From Herbinix sp. (GTDB lineage: Bacteria > Bacillota > Clostridia > Lachnospirales > Lachnospiraceae), in the NCBI GenBank assembly GCA_029238935.1, contig JAQZBN010000007.1, positions 1-64,000 on the forward strand: a stretch of DNA of 64,000 nucleotides. Direction: 5' to 3'. Shown piece after piece: positions 56,187 through 64,000 of this stretch (position 1 is the first letter of the stretch; each line of letters begins with the position of its first letter). Under the pieces are notes generated by a model. The model did not search any database. It saw only the letters and a program-made list of their open reading frames with translations, and was not told where the DNA came from. A program made the translations under genes and the position numbers.

Positions 56187-57119
56187 TTATTCGGCAAACA
56201 TAGCAGTAGATAAATAACGTTCTCCTGTATCAGGAAGTACAACAACGATAGTTTTACCTGCATTCTCAGGTCTCTTAGCCACCTGGGTTGCCGCCCATAA
56301 AGCAGCTCCGGATGAAATACCAACCAGAACACCTTCTGTTTTTGCGATTATTCTGCCAGTTTCAAAAGCATCTTCGTTCTTTACTGTGATAATCTCATCA
56401 TAAATACCGGTATTTAAAGTATTCGGAACAAATCCAGCTCCGATTCCTTGAATTTTATGAGGTCCTGCCGTTCCCTGGGATAAAACGGGAGAATCGTTTG
56501 GTTCAACAGCAATTACTTTAATCTCTGAGTTTTTTGATTTCAGATAAGCGCCAACACCGGAGATAGTACCACCAGTTCCTACACCAGCAACAAGAATATC
56601 TACCTTGCCATCCGTATCATTCCAGATTTCTACACCTGTTGTTTCTTCATGAACCTTTGGATTATTTGGATTCTCAAACTGGGATGGAATGAAACTATTC
56701 GGTGTGCTTATTTTTAATTCCTCCGCCTTTGCAATAGCACCTTTCATACCTTTAGCGCCTTCCGTTAATACTAATTCTGCACCATAAGCTTTCATTAAAT
56801 TTCTACGTTCAATACTCATAGTTTCAGGCATTGCAATGATTAATTTCAAGCCGTAACTTGCGCAAACGCTGGCAAGACCGATTCCGGTATTACCACTAGT
56901 AGGCTCTATAATAACTGTGTCTTTATTAACTAAGCCCTCTTTCATTGCTTCTTCTATCATTTTTTTAGCTATTCGATCCTTTACGCTACCTGCCGGATTA
57001 AAATATTCTAATTTTGCAACGATAGTAGCACCAACTTCGTTATTATAATTATAGTTTGTAAGTTCTAATAAAGGTGTATTTCCAACCAATTCTGTAATTC
57101 TCTTTTTAATATTTGCCAT
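56187..57119 (-). CDS. cysK: O-acetylserine sulfhydrylase (cysteine synthase A)
   Basis: Makes cysteine from O-acetylserine and sulfide with PLP. The 310-residue protein has the Schiff-base Lys47 in GSVKDR, the PLP-phosphate loop [12 protein letters not shown] and the substrate loop [10 protein letters not shown]. It is 5 bases from metY, so the two are coupled. cysE, which supplies O-acetylserine, is not in the window. Confidence 0.97.
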   Translation of the reverse strand: MANIKKRITELVGNTPLLELTNYNYNNEVGATIVAKLEYFNPAGSVKDRIAKKMIEEAMKEGLVNKDTVIIEPTSGNTGIGLASVCASYGLKLIIAMPETMSIERRNLMKAYGAELVLTEGAKGMKGAIAKAEELKISTPNSFIPSQFENPNNPKVHEETTGVEIWNDTDGKVDILVAGVGTGGTISGVGAYLKSKNSEIKVIAVEPNDSPVLSQGTAGPHKIQGIGAGFVPNTLNTGIYDEIITVKNEDAFETGRIIAKTEGVLVGISSGAALWAATQVAKRPENAGKTIVVVLPDTGERYLSTAMFAE

Positions 57120-57124
57120 GATAA

Positions 57125-58423
57125 TTATCTCCTTTCGATTGCATCCAATGCTTGTGATAAGTCTTCTATTAAATCATCAATATGTTCCGTACCTACGGAA
57201 AGACGAATGGTATTAGGTTTAATTCCGGAAGCAATTAATTCTTCTTCATTCATTTGTGAATGGGTGGTACTGGCAGGATGGATCACCAGTGATTTTACAT
57301 CCGCTACGTTTGCAAGTAGTGAGAATATCTCCAAATGATCGATAAACGTTTTTGCAGTATCCGCATCGCCTTTGATTTCGAAGGTAAAGATGGATCCGGC
57401 ACCCTGCGGAAAATAGGATTCATATAAGCTATGGTATGGATTATCTTGTAAGGAAGGATGATTTACTTTTTCCACCAAAGAATGTTTACTCAAGTATTCC
57501 ACTACCTTCAGAGCATTTGCTACATGTCGTTCCACACGTAAAGATAAAGTTTCTAATCCCTGCAAGAATAAGAAGGAATTAAAGGGACTAATCGTAGCTC
57601 CAGTATCTCTCATTAATGTAACACGAATTTTAGTAATATAAGCAGCTGCACCAACAGCTTCGGTAAATCTAACTCCATGATAACTTGGATCTGGTTCTGT
57701 CAGATAAGGGAATCTACCGGACGCAGCCCAGTCAAATTTACCGCTATCAACAATGACGCCTCCGATGGAAGTTCCATGTCCGCCGATAAACTTAGTTGCG
57801 GAATGAACTACTACATCCGCACCGTATTCAATCGGTCTTAAAAGATATGGAGTTGCAAATGTATTATCTACGATTAATGGAAGGCCATGTTTGTGAGCTA
57901 CATCCGCTAACTTCTTGATATCAATGACACTGGAATTTGGATTTCCAAGACTTTCTATAAAAATTGCTTTCGTGTTTTCTCTGATTGCATTCTCGAAATT
58001 GGAAATATCGTCACCATCAACAAAGGTAGTTGAAATTCCAAAATCTGCGAAGGTATGTGCAAATAAATTATAGCTTCCGCCATATATCGTTTGTGCAGAT
58101 ATGATATGATCGCCGGCATGAGCTATGTTCTCTATCGCATAAGTGATAGCTGCTGCACCTGAAGCTGTTGCTAATGCTGCTATGCCGCCTTCTAAAGCAG
58201 CGATTCGCTGTTCAAAGACATCGGAAGTAGGATTCATTAATCTTGTGTAAATGTTACCTCCTTCACTTAAGTTAAATCTTCCGGCAGCCTGTGCTGCATT
58301 TTCAAATACATAAGAGGACGTCTGGTAGATAGGAACACAGCGAGCACCGGTAGCGCTATCCGCAGTTTCCTGCCCTACATGTAACTGTAGCGTTTCAAAA
58401 TGTAATTTTTTATCTCTTCGCAT
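57125..58423 (-). CDS. metY: O-acetylhomoserine sulfhydrylase
   Basis: A PLP enzyme that makes homocysteine from O-acetylhomoserine and sulfide, a direct-sulfhydrylation route to methionine. The 432-residue protein has the PLP Lys211 in [23 protein letters not shown] near 61 and a C-terminal [10 protein letters not shown] region. The frame opens at a TTG at 58429, but AGGG is 7 bases before the ATG at 58423. It is first in the metY-cysK operon, controlled by the promoter at 58527-58555, with inverted repeats around it. Confidence 0.95.
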   Translation of the reverse strand: MRRDKKLHFETLQLHVGQETADSATGARCVPIYQTSSYVFENAAQAAGRFNLSEGGNIYTRLMNPTSDVFEQRIAALEGGIAALATASGAAAITYAIENIAHAGDHIISAQTIYGGSYNLFAHTFADFGISTTFVDGDDISNFENAIRENTKAIFIESLGNPNSSVIDIKKLADVAHKHGLPLIVDNTFATPYLLRPIEYGADVVVHSATKFIGGHGTSIGGVIVDSGKFDWAASGRFPYLTEPDPSYHGVRFTEAVGAAAYITKIRVTLMRDTGATISPFNSFLFLQGLETLSLRVERHVANALKVVEYLSKHSLVEKVNHPSLQDNPYHSLYESYFPQGAGSIFTFEIKGDADTAKTFIDHLEIFSLLANVADVKSLVIHPASTTHSQMNEEELIASGIKPNTIRLSVGTEHIDDLIEDLSQALDAIERR

Positions 58424-58487
58424 ATTCAATCCCTCACTTTTTACTTAGTATTTGCTTCCTGACTTTTCTCTATTCAGTTTTTCATTT

Positions 58488-58513
58488 CATACTATTCATA
58501 CAAACTTAGTATG
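58488..58513. promoter_or_regulatory. inverted repeat in the metY leader, candidate operator
   Basis: CATACT and AGTATG separated by 14 bases, just downstream of the predicted metY start point. The spacing equals that of the repeat at the promoter. Likely a site for the neighbouring Rrf2 regulator; inferred. Confidence 0.5.
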
Positions 58514-58526
58514 ATTTATTGAGTTA

Positions 58527-58555
58527 ATAATAAACCCACTATAACATTTTGTCAA
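58527..58555 (-). promoter_or_regulatory. sigma-A-type promoter of metY-cysK
   Basis: Minus-strand TTGACA and TATTAT with a 17-base spacer, about 105-130 bases before the metY ATG. Confidence 0.8.
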
Positions 58556-58563
58556 GTGGGTTT
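58532..58563. promoter_or_regulatory. inverted repeat overlapping the metY promoter, candidate operator
   Basis: AAACCCACT and AGTGGGTTT, nine-base perfect arms 14 bases apart, covering the -35 box and touching the -10 box. A regulator bound here would block polymerase. The Rrf2 gene next door is the obvious candidate. Confidence 0.6.
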
Positions 58564-58623
58564 TATAAATATTTCTAGATTTTCCATATTTATTTAATTC
58601 TAGTTTTCTTTATACCTATTTTA

Positions 58624-59061
58624 TTAAATCATATAATCATAGGATACCATACCTTTTTGCTTATCGACTAAATCCTGAAGAGTAATATGGTCAACTACAC
58701 CTAAGATAGCGTCATACAATTCCTTCCAAACTTCTACGGTAACACAGTTATTGCTGCGGTTACAACTATCCGTCCCATCCTCTAAACATGCTACCGGAGC
58801 TAAGCTACCCTCAGTGAGACGCAAAATCATGCCTACGGTATATTCCACGGGATCTTTCGCTAATTTATATCCTCCCTGGGCACCCCGTATACTTTTTACA
58901 TATCCCGCTCGACTTAATAATGAAATAATCTGCTCCAGATATTTTTCCGAAATCTCTTGTCTACCGGCAATACTCTTGATTGTAATAAATTCACCTGTAT
59001 TGTTAAGTGCCAGATCTAACATTAATCTTAATGCATATCTGCCTTTCGTTGAAATTTTCAT
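58624..59061 (-). CDS. Rrf2-family regulator, IscR/CymR-like, with three cysteines
   Basis: A 145-residue winged-helix repressor. It opens MKISTKGRYALRLMLDLA, then EKYLEQIISLLSRAGYVKS (recognition region) and RGAQGGYKLA (wing). Cys92, Cys100 and Cys106 have the order of the iron-sulfur ligands of IscR. CymR-type regulators that sense CysK lack these cysteines. So this protein may read iron-sulfur or redox state while controlling sulfur genes. It is directly upstream of metY-cysK. It has its own promoter with a repeat over it, which suggests autoregulation. Confidence 0.9.
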   Translation of the reverse strand: MKISTKGRYALRLMLDLALNNTGEFITIKSIAGRQEISEKYLEQIISLLSRAGYVKSIRGAQGGYKLAKDPVEYTVGMILRLTEGSLAPVACLEDGTDSCNRSNNCVTVEVWKELYDAILGVVDHITLQDLVDKQKGMVSYDYMI

Positions 59062-59125
59062 ATATTACCTCCTCATTGGAACTTTGTTTTATTTTCGACC
59101 GTGATGTCATAAAACACTCTATTTG

Positions 59126-59146
59126 TACTATAATACCATGGGAGTA
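59126..59146. promoter_or_regulatory. inverted repeat over the Rrf2 gene's promoter, candidate operator
   Basis: TACT and AGTA 13 bases apart, with CC and GG placed symmetrically inside, lying across the -10 box and spacer of the regulator's promoter. Its ACT/AGT half-sites resemble those upstream of metY. Confidence 0.45.
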
Positions 59147-59158
59147 ATAGGAATTCAA
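59130..59158 (-). promoter_or_regulatory. promoter of the Rrf2-family gene
   Basis: Minus-strand TTGAAT and TATTAT with a 17-base spacer, about 70-95 bases before the ATG at 59061. Confidence 0.7.
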
Positions 59159-59160
59159 GT

Positions 59161-61734
59161 TTAGTTTTTATCATGAATACGTTTTATTTTATATTTTTTT
59201 ACAATTTCATACCATATGACCGATAAGAAGGATACGATTAGGGTCGTCAGGAATAAAGGAAGGGTTAATGGTGTAAACTTCAGAAATCGTGCCAATGGTG
59301 TATAAATCATAATACATAAGCCGATAAAGGTGCCTGCAATGACATACCAGATACCTCGGTCATACTTTATCTTAGTTATTGTCGTAATAATACTTTCTCT
59401 TTCAGAGCAATTTACTAATACCAGGAAAATATTAGACATTACCAATATAGCAAAACCTGCTGTTCTAGCCATTTCTGCTGAATACGAACTCAAAAGTAAT
59501 CCATAATAAAGAGAAAATGCCGCGATAAATATCAGGATCCCCTGAATTATACTTTTTATGAATAATCCTGCAGGTAATAAAGCAGCATCGGGATTTCTTG
59601 GAGGCTCTAATAGAATATGATCATCCGGTGGCTGCCGTTCTAATGCAACGGAACAAGTAGGATCCATAACAAGTTCTAATAATACAATATGAAGAGGGAG
59701 AAGAAAAAAATCCTTAGGTGAAATTGATAAGATTGGTGCAAATAAAGAGATTAATGCAATAGGAATATGAATTGTTAAAACATATCCTACTGCTTTCCCT
59801 ATGTTTTTATAAATTCTTCTTCCATCCTTAATCGAATTCAAAATTGTGGCAAAATTATCATCCAATAACACTACATCAGCAGCTTCTCTTGCTACCTCCG
59901 ATCCATGTTTACCCATCGCGATACCGATATCCGCTATTTTCTGTGCCGGCGAATCATTGACACCGTCTCCGATCATTGCAACAACTTCTCTATTTTCCTG
60001 TAACGCTTCTACAATCTTCATCTTATGAAGCGGTAACACTCTGGCATAAATATTGCATTCCTTTACCTTTTGCAGAAGTTCTTCCTTTGATAATTTCTCA
60101 ATATCATTTCCAGTCAGCACCATATCATGCTTCGTTATTCCAATTTTACCGGCAATGGAAACAGCTGTTGCAGCATGATCCCCGGTAATCATAACAATTC
60201 GAATTCCGGATTTTTGACAAGAGTGGATTTGATCGATCATATTCTCCCTGACCGGATCCATTAATCCAATAATTCCTCGCAAGGTAAGTTTTGCATCAGT
60301 CAATTTCTGTGGTAGGTTATGGGCTTTCACTTCCTCTTTCTTCATAATCTGATCAGCGATCGCTATTACCCGGAGACCTTTGCTAGACATTTGGAGTATC
60401 TTTTTCTGAGCGAGCTGTTCCATCTCATGATTTAGATCACACAAAGGAAGAATTGTCTCAGTACTACCCTTAGCGGCCAAAACAAAATCATTCTGAACAA
60501 TCCAAATTTGGCCCATAGCCTTTAGTTCATTCGTAAATGAAAATTCTCTGATCAATTTTGGTTCCATATTAGTAATGGAACATATTTTCAACAATCCCGG
60601 CAGCTCCTTATCACATTGAGTAAACTCAGAGCAATAATCAAGCATAGCCCGTTCCATCGGATCGTAGGCTTCTGTCTTACAGGACAAGGCCATCGCCTTA
60701 CATAACAGTTCCTCCTTCTGTAAAACCGCATAGCACTCTTCTACCTTCATATTATTTCTAGTAATTGTTCCGGTTTTATCGATACATAAAACCGATATTG
60801 CTCCTAAAGTCTCCACTGCAGGTAACTTACGAATCAGTGCATGATTTTTAACAAGACGTAACGCACCCATGGATAAAAACACAGATAAAATGACAGGAAA
60901 TTCTCCCGGTATCATGGATAAAGCTAACACCACACCGGCCAAAATACTTTCAATAACACGGTCTATAGGAGAATGATCCGGAATATTAAGATAGGTAACA
61001 GTAAAAACCAATAGAAACAGAACGAAAGCAAAGACGGTACACTGACTTGCCAGCTTCTTCATTTGAAGCTGTAATTTCGTAGCTTTTTCCGGTACCTTTA
61101 TCATATGATCTGCTAATTTACCATATTCTGTTGAAATCCCAATTTTATCTACGATCGCTACACCACTTCCAAGGATGACCAGAGTTCCTGCATAACAGTA
61201 ATTCTTTCGATAGTGATAATGATCTTCCTCTCCAGTATTACATGTAACCTCATTATATTCCTCTTTCCATACTCCTTCGGCTTCACCTGTTAAAATACTT
61301 TCATCAATACACAAACCACTGGAATTAAGTATAATACCATCTGCCGGTATCTTAACTCCTTCTGCGATCAACATACAATCTCCCGGAACCAGATCTTCAC
61401 TGCTGATTTGCTGCGGTATGCCATCTCTTATTACCGTTATTTTAGGTGCTGATAATTCTTTGAGTTTTTGAAGTGTCTTACCGGTTCGACTCTCCTGCAT
61501 AAGATCAATCCCTATTACGAAAAAGACAAAGGCAATCATGATAGCACCTTCCAAAGCTTCTCCCAGTACAAAGTAAATCATCGAAGAACTTGTTAATAAA
61601 AGATAGATAGGCTCTTTTAAAATATAAATAATACGAGATATCCACTTACTCTTGCTTTGTTTGATCACATTTTTTCCGTATTTATCCTGTAACTCTTTTG
61701 CTTGCTTTGTCGTTAATCCATTCTGAGTTGTCAT
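59161..61734 (-). CDS. P-type cation-transporting ATPase, probable Co/Ni or related metal exporter
   Basis: An 857-residue P-type ATPase. The actuator has TGEA (149-152), membrane helix 4 has PGEFP (276-280), the phosphorylated Asp319 is in CIDKTGTIT, and the nucleotide and hinge motifs are MVTGDH and GDGVNDSPAQK. About ten membrane helices are present. It has no N-terminal CxxC metal-binding domain. It looks like the P2-like bacterial group with PEEFP at this place; Gly-Glu here is a small change. A candidate Co/Ni riboswitch precedes it, which favours transition-metal efflux over calcium. GGAGG is 8 bases before the ATG at 61734; an upstream extension is rejected. Confidence 0.9.
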   Translation of the reverse strand: MTTQNGLTTKQAKELQDKYGKNVIKQSKSKWISRIIYILKEPIYLLLTSSSMIYFVLGEALEGAIMIAFVFFVIGIDLMQESRTGKTLQKLKELSAPKITVIRDGIPQQISSEDLVPGDCMLIAEGVKIPADGIILNSSGLCIDESILTGEAEGVWKEEYNEVTCNTGEEDHYHYRKNYCYAGTLVILGSGVAIVDKIGISTEYGKLADHMIKVPEKATKLQLQMKKLASQCTVFAFVLFLLVFTVTYLNIPDHSPIDRVIESILAGVVLALSMIPGEFPVILSVFLSMGALRLVKNHALIRKLPAVETLGAISVLCIDKTGTITRNNMKVEECYAVLQKEELLCKAMALSCKTEAYDPMERAMLDYCSEFTQCDKELPGLLKICSITNMEPKLIREFSFTNELKAMGQIWIVQNDFVLAAKGSTETILPLCDLNHEMEQLAQKKILQMSSKGLRVIAIADQIMKKEEVKAHNLPQKLTDAKLTLRGIIGLMDPVRENMIDQIHSCQKSGIRIVMITGDHAATAVSIAGKIGITKHDMVLTGNDIEKLSKEELLQKVKECNIYARVLPLHKMKIVEALQENREVVAMIGDGVNDSPAQKIADIGIAMGKHGSEVAREAADVVLLDDNFATILNSIKDGRRIYKNIGKAVGYVLTIHIPIALISLFAPILSISPKDFFLLPLHIVLLELVMDPTCSVALERQPPDDHILLEPPRNPDAALLPAGLFIKSIIQGILIFIAAFSLYYGLLLSSYSAEMARTAGFAILVMSNIFLVLVNCSERESIITTITKIKYDRGIWYVIAGTFIGLCIMIYTPLARFLKFTPLTLPLFLTTLIVSFLSVIWYEIVKKYKIKRIHDKN

Positions 61735-61785
61735 CGTCGTTACCTCCAAAAGGCAATGCACGGCGGTAGTGTTCCATCAGGGCAT

Positions 61786-61827
61786 AAAAAATCTGTGGAA
61801 CCTATAGAGTAAACTACTGTCCCACAG
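61786..61827 (-). terminator. riboswitch expression-platform terminator before the P-type ATPase
   Basis: CTGTGGGAC pairs with GTTCCACAG (nine pairs, one G-U), followed on minus by ATTTTTT. The 5' arm is also the 3' conserved part of the aptamer, so metal binding would prevent this hairpin and switch the gene on. Confidence 0.75.
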
Positions 61828-61896
61828 GCAAGAAGGTACCTGTTGCTGAAGCTCAGCCCGGCTGCACGATATCATTTCTCGTCGCCTGATCAGATT
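61814..61896 (-). promoter_or_regulatory. candidate NiCo (czcD-type) riboswitch aptamer
   Basis: The minus-strand RNA has several short helices meeting at a junction: GGCGACGAG...ATCGT, GCAGCCGGGCTG with a CTGA/TCAG hairpin, and GCAACAGG...GCCTGTGGGACAG. These G-rich linkers match my memory of the NiCo consensus, and the class is known to control CDF and P-type metal exporters in Firmicutes. The terminator (61786-61827) uses part of the same sequence. Class assignment is from memory and needs a covariance search. Confidence 0.65.
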
Positions 61897-62229
61897 GTAC
61901 TGTTGACTGGCGTTTGTACGCCTATGCAGTGCAAAGTGATTCCTATACTTTAGCATATGTGAGAGATAACATACGGTTACAATCGATCTGCTCTTTCTAC
62001 CTCGAATCTTTGTTTTGGTTGACATGACAACCACGTACAGTTAACATAGAGAAAAAATCATGTTTCTAGTATAAATGATAATTTTTGCAATTGAGTTAAT
62101 TAGCTTATGTATTTTACCGTAGATCCTATTTTCTTATTCAGACATAAAATTTTATTATGATATTGAAATTGCGTTGGCATACTACACATCATAGATAGTT
62201 ATCATTATCCTAAGAGAAAGGGGAAAATT
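61897..62229. other. divergent intergenic region between the riboswitch and the Cof gene
   Basis: It must hold the promoter of the riboswitch transcript and that of the plus-strand HAD gene. No clear consensus pair was found for either. A small hairpin GGTTG-tcatgt-CAACC is visible near 62016-62031. No gene is supported. Confidence 0.5.
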
Positions 62230-63048
62230 ATGAGTTATGAATTATTATTTTTAGATGTAGATGGAACCTTAAAGCAGGAACCCGAAGGGATTTCTGATGT
62301 AAATAAAGAAGCTATCCTAAAAGCTTGTCGTGCAGGAAAAATTATTTCAGTTGCCTCCGGTAGAAACCGAGATTTGATTATGAATACGGTAAAGGAATTA
62401 AGATTAAATGAATTTGGTGATACCTATACAGTTGCCTTAAATGGAGCGCATATCATTGAGAATAAAACTGGACGTACGCTTCATACAGTCCCCATATCAA
62501 TGGAGCTTGTCACCTTTTTATTTCAAAAAGCCTACGAACATAAGGTAAGCTGTCATGTATATACCGAAAATTATATTTATTTTAATTATCATGATATCCA
62601 ATTCGAATGGTATAAAAAAAATGGGGGTTATTGCGAATTAGTAAATATGGGAAATCTTGATCTTGGTATTAAAGAGGTTCCTCTTAAGTTCTATTTCTAC
62701 AGTAAGAATACCAAGCGGTTACTACGTATCTTTCAAGAATCAGCGGATATAGTAAATGGAAGCTTAAACGGAGAGTTCTCCAGTAAATACAGCCTAGAAT
62801 ATACCTCAATCCATGCCAGTAAAGGCTTAGGAATGGAATATGTTTGCAACCTGTTTCAAATGAATACCTCTAGAGCGATAGCTGCAGGGGATGGTGAAAA
62901 CGATATTTCTATGATAAAGATGGCAGGTCTTGGGATTGCTATGAAAAATGCGCTTGATACCGTAAAAGCAGAAGCCGATACGGTTACCAAACGCACTTGT
63001 ATGGAAAACGGTGTTGCTGAAATTATTCTTGAACATCTTCTAGTATAG
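62230..63048 (+). CDS. Cof-type HAD-IIB family hydrolase
   Basis: A 272-residue phosphatase. Motif I FLDVDGTL has Asp9 (nucleophile) and Asp11 (acid/base). SVASGR is motif II, and AAGDGENDISMIKMAG is motif IV, which gives the metal Asp residues. The cap lies between motifs II and III, as in HAD-IIB (Cof) enzymes that act on sugar phosphates, FMN or pyridoxal phosphate. The substrate is unknown. The start has AAAGGGG about 7 bases upstream. Its 3' end overlaps the converging EamA gene by 26 bases. Confidence 0.9.
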   Translation: MSYELLFLDVDGTLKQEPEGISDVNKEAILKACRAGKIISVASGRNRDLIMNTVKELRLNEFGDTYTVALNGAHIIENKTGRTLHTVPISMELVTFLFQKAYEHKVSCHVYTENYIYFNYHDIQFEWYKKNGGYCELVNMGNLDLGIKEVPLKFYFYSKNTKRLLRIFQESADIVNGSLNGEFSSKYSLEYTSIHASKGLGMEYVCNLFQMNTSRAIAAGDGENDISMIKMAGLGIAMKNALDTVKAEADTVTKRTCMENGVAEIILEHLLV

Positions 63049-63937
63049 TGACCACCGGATTTGCATTCTTCCTTAAGAAACTTAATTTCGTTTCCGATAT
63101 TAGAATAGCGACAAAAATAAGAACAAAACCTACAAATAATCTGGGAGTAATGATTTCCCCATAAAAAACAACAGAGAACATAACCCCGAACACGGATTCC
63201 AGGCTTAAGATGATTGCTGCCGAGGAGGGGTTCGTATATTTTTGTCCGATATTTTGTAATAGTAATGCTACAGCAGTTGCCAAAACAGATAGATATAAAA
63301 TACCGGTTAATGTAGGCACATCCCATCCGGTCGGAGCATTTTCAAATAACAAGGTGACAATCCAGGATATCATTGCTGTAACTCCAAATTGAAGTATGGT
63401 AAAAAGAACCGGATCTTTATCCTTGGTAAATTTAGCAACTGCTACTAAATGTGCAGCATAAGCAACACCACCTGCCAAGGTAAACGCATCACCCGTACCT
63501 ACTCTAAAGTCTCCGTTGAGAGAAACCAGACCAATTCCTGTGATACATACAATCGCAGCTAGAAAATTGTAAACATCAGGTCTATGTTTATTTACAATCC
63601 AATAAAAAAAGGGAACAATTACGCAATATACTGCAGTTAGGAAAGCGTTTTTTCCTGGTGTAGTGTCCGTAATACCGATAGTCTGAAGACTATAACCTAA
63701 GAACAATAATACTCCAAGCAAAGCACCTTTTTTAAAATATTCTTTGTTCAAATTCTTTAATCTCTTACGAAAAACGATACTTAACAGCAGACAGCCGATG
63801 GTAAACCTTATCCCAAGCAAAAAGTGGGGCCCCATAAAATCCATGGAACTCTTAACCATGAGAAAGGAACTGCCCCAGATCAAAGTAGCTCCAAACAATG
63901 CTAATTTTGCACTGACATTTTTATTGATACCCTTCAT
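63023..63937 (-). CDS. EamA/DMT-family transporter
   Basis: A 304-residue inner-membrane protein with ten predicted helices in two EamA repeats (about 10-140 and 150-285). FGATLIWGSSFLMVKSS at the start and LSLESVFGVMFSVVFYGE near 250 are typical of the drug/metabolite transporter superfamily. Members export amino acids, nucleobases or other metabolites; the substrate cannot be assigned. The C-terminus ends in a short cytoplasmic tail that overlaps the HAD gene on the opposite strand. Confidence 0.9.
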   Translation of the reverse strand: MKGINKNVSAKLALFGATLIWGSSFLMVKSSMDFMGPHFLLGIRFTIGCLLLSIVFRKRLKNLNKEYFKKGALLGVLLFLGYSLQTIGITDTTPGKNAFLTAVYCVIVPFFYWIVNKHRPDVYNFLAAIVCITGIGLVSLNGDFRVGTGDAFTLAGGVAYAAHLVAVAKFTKDKDPVLFTILQFGVTAMISWIVTLLFENAPTGWDVPTLTGILYLSVLATAVALLLQNIGQKYTNPSSAAIILSLESVFGVMFSVVFYGEIITPRLFVGFVLIFVAILISETKLSFLRKNANPVVTILEDVQE

Positions 63938-64000
63938 TTTAAAACCTCATTTTTCGTAATATTATTTATGTCATCATTTCACGCACAACTGTCATTATAG

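Noticed and set aside
61777-62034. An 85-residue minus-strand reading frame upstream of the P-type ATPase
   Set aside because: It lies over the riboswitch candidate and terminator, has no family likeness and has an unusual composition. Structured RNA explains the region better.
62856-63326. A 156-residue minus-strand reading frame across the HAD/EamA junction
   Set aside because: It overlaps two well-supported genes and its translation looks like an out-of-frame product.

Overview
The window looks like the chromosome of a low-GC, spore-forming anaerobic Firmicute, most likely a Lachnospiraceae (Clostridium cluster XIVa) species related to Clostridium phytofermentans. The reasons are the sporulation genes (yqfC, yqfD, spoIIP, gpr, a SpoVB-type flippase), the AT-rich sequence, the Firmicute gene orders (rpsT/gpr/spoIIP/lepA/hemW/hrcA/grpE/dnaK/dnaJ/prmA; yicC/remA/rpoZ; yqfC/yqfD/phoH/HD/ybeY), sigma-A-type promoters and a cobalt/nickel riboswitch candidate. 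The lineage is an inference from these proteins and gene orders; no search was run. Almost every gene is on the minus strand. Only rpsT, a small membrane-protein gene and a Cof-type HAD gene are on plus.

Layout, in increasing coordinates (transcription mostly runs the other way). 1-9.4 kb: a frameshifted miaB start, an M14 carboxypeptidase, hflC-hflK, the proline genes proA and proB with a folate-salvage enzyme and a DUF896 protein between them, and two flavoproteins behind one good promoter. 9.5-17.6 kb: a sporulation and envelope cluster (BofC-like protein, SpoVB-like flippase, DUF3048 lipoprotein, ybeY, HD-domain protein, phoH, yqfD, yqfC). 17.7-26.9 kb: rpsU, alaS and a histidine operon (hisZ-hisG-hisD, then hisB-hisA-hisIE) that lacks hisC, hisH and hisF and whose last gene carries a non-catalytic HisF-like domain. 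27-33.6 kb: recU and RNA-modification genes (RluA and RsuA families, RsmF-like, rsmE) with a small alarmone synthetase. 33.9-47.5 kb: the CIRCE-controlled heat-shock operon hrcA-grpE-dnaK-dnaJ-prmA, a wall-anchored secreted protein, hemW, lepA, spoIIP, gpr, and rpsT on the other strand.

47.6-56 kb: an S-layer-anchored YcdB/YcdC protein, an orphan membrane protein, an acetyltransferase, tRNA-Ser(CGA), holA, lepB, rpoZ-remA-yicC and a SPOR-tailed amidase. 56-59.2 kb: a sulfur-assimilation unit, IscR-like Rrf2 regulator, then metY-cysK, with paired inverted repeats over the promoters. 59.2-64 kb: a P-type ATPase behind a candidate NiCo riboswitch, a Cof-type phosphatase and an EamA exporter.

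Most of this is housekeeping DNA. I saw no CRISPR array, prophage, insertion sequence or defence island, and no wholly new system. The most interesting points are the degenerate HisF-HisI-HisE fusion in a hisF-less operon, the structured hisD-hisB gap, the metal riboswitch whose terminator shares bases with the aptamer, the Rrf2 inverted repeats, the broken miaB start, an HD phosphohydrolase with HE in place of HD, and a probable AUU start codon.
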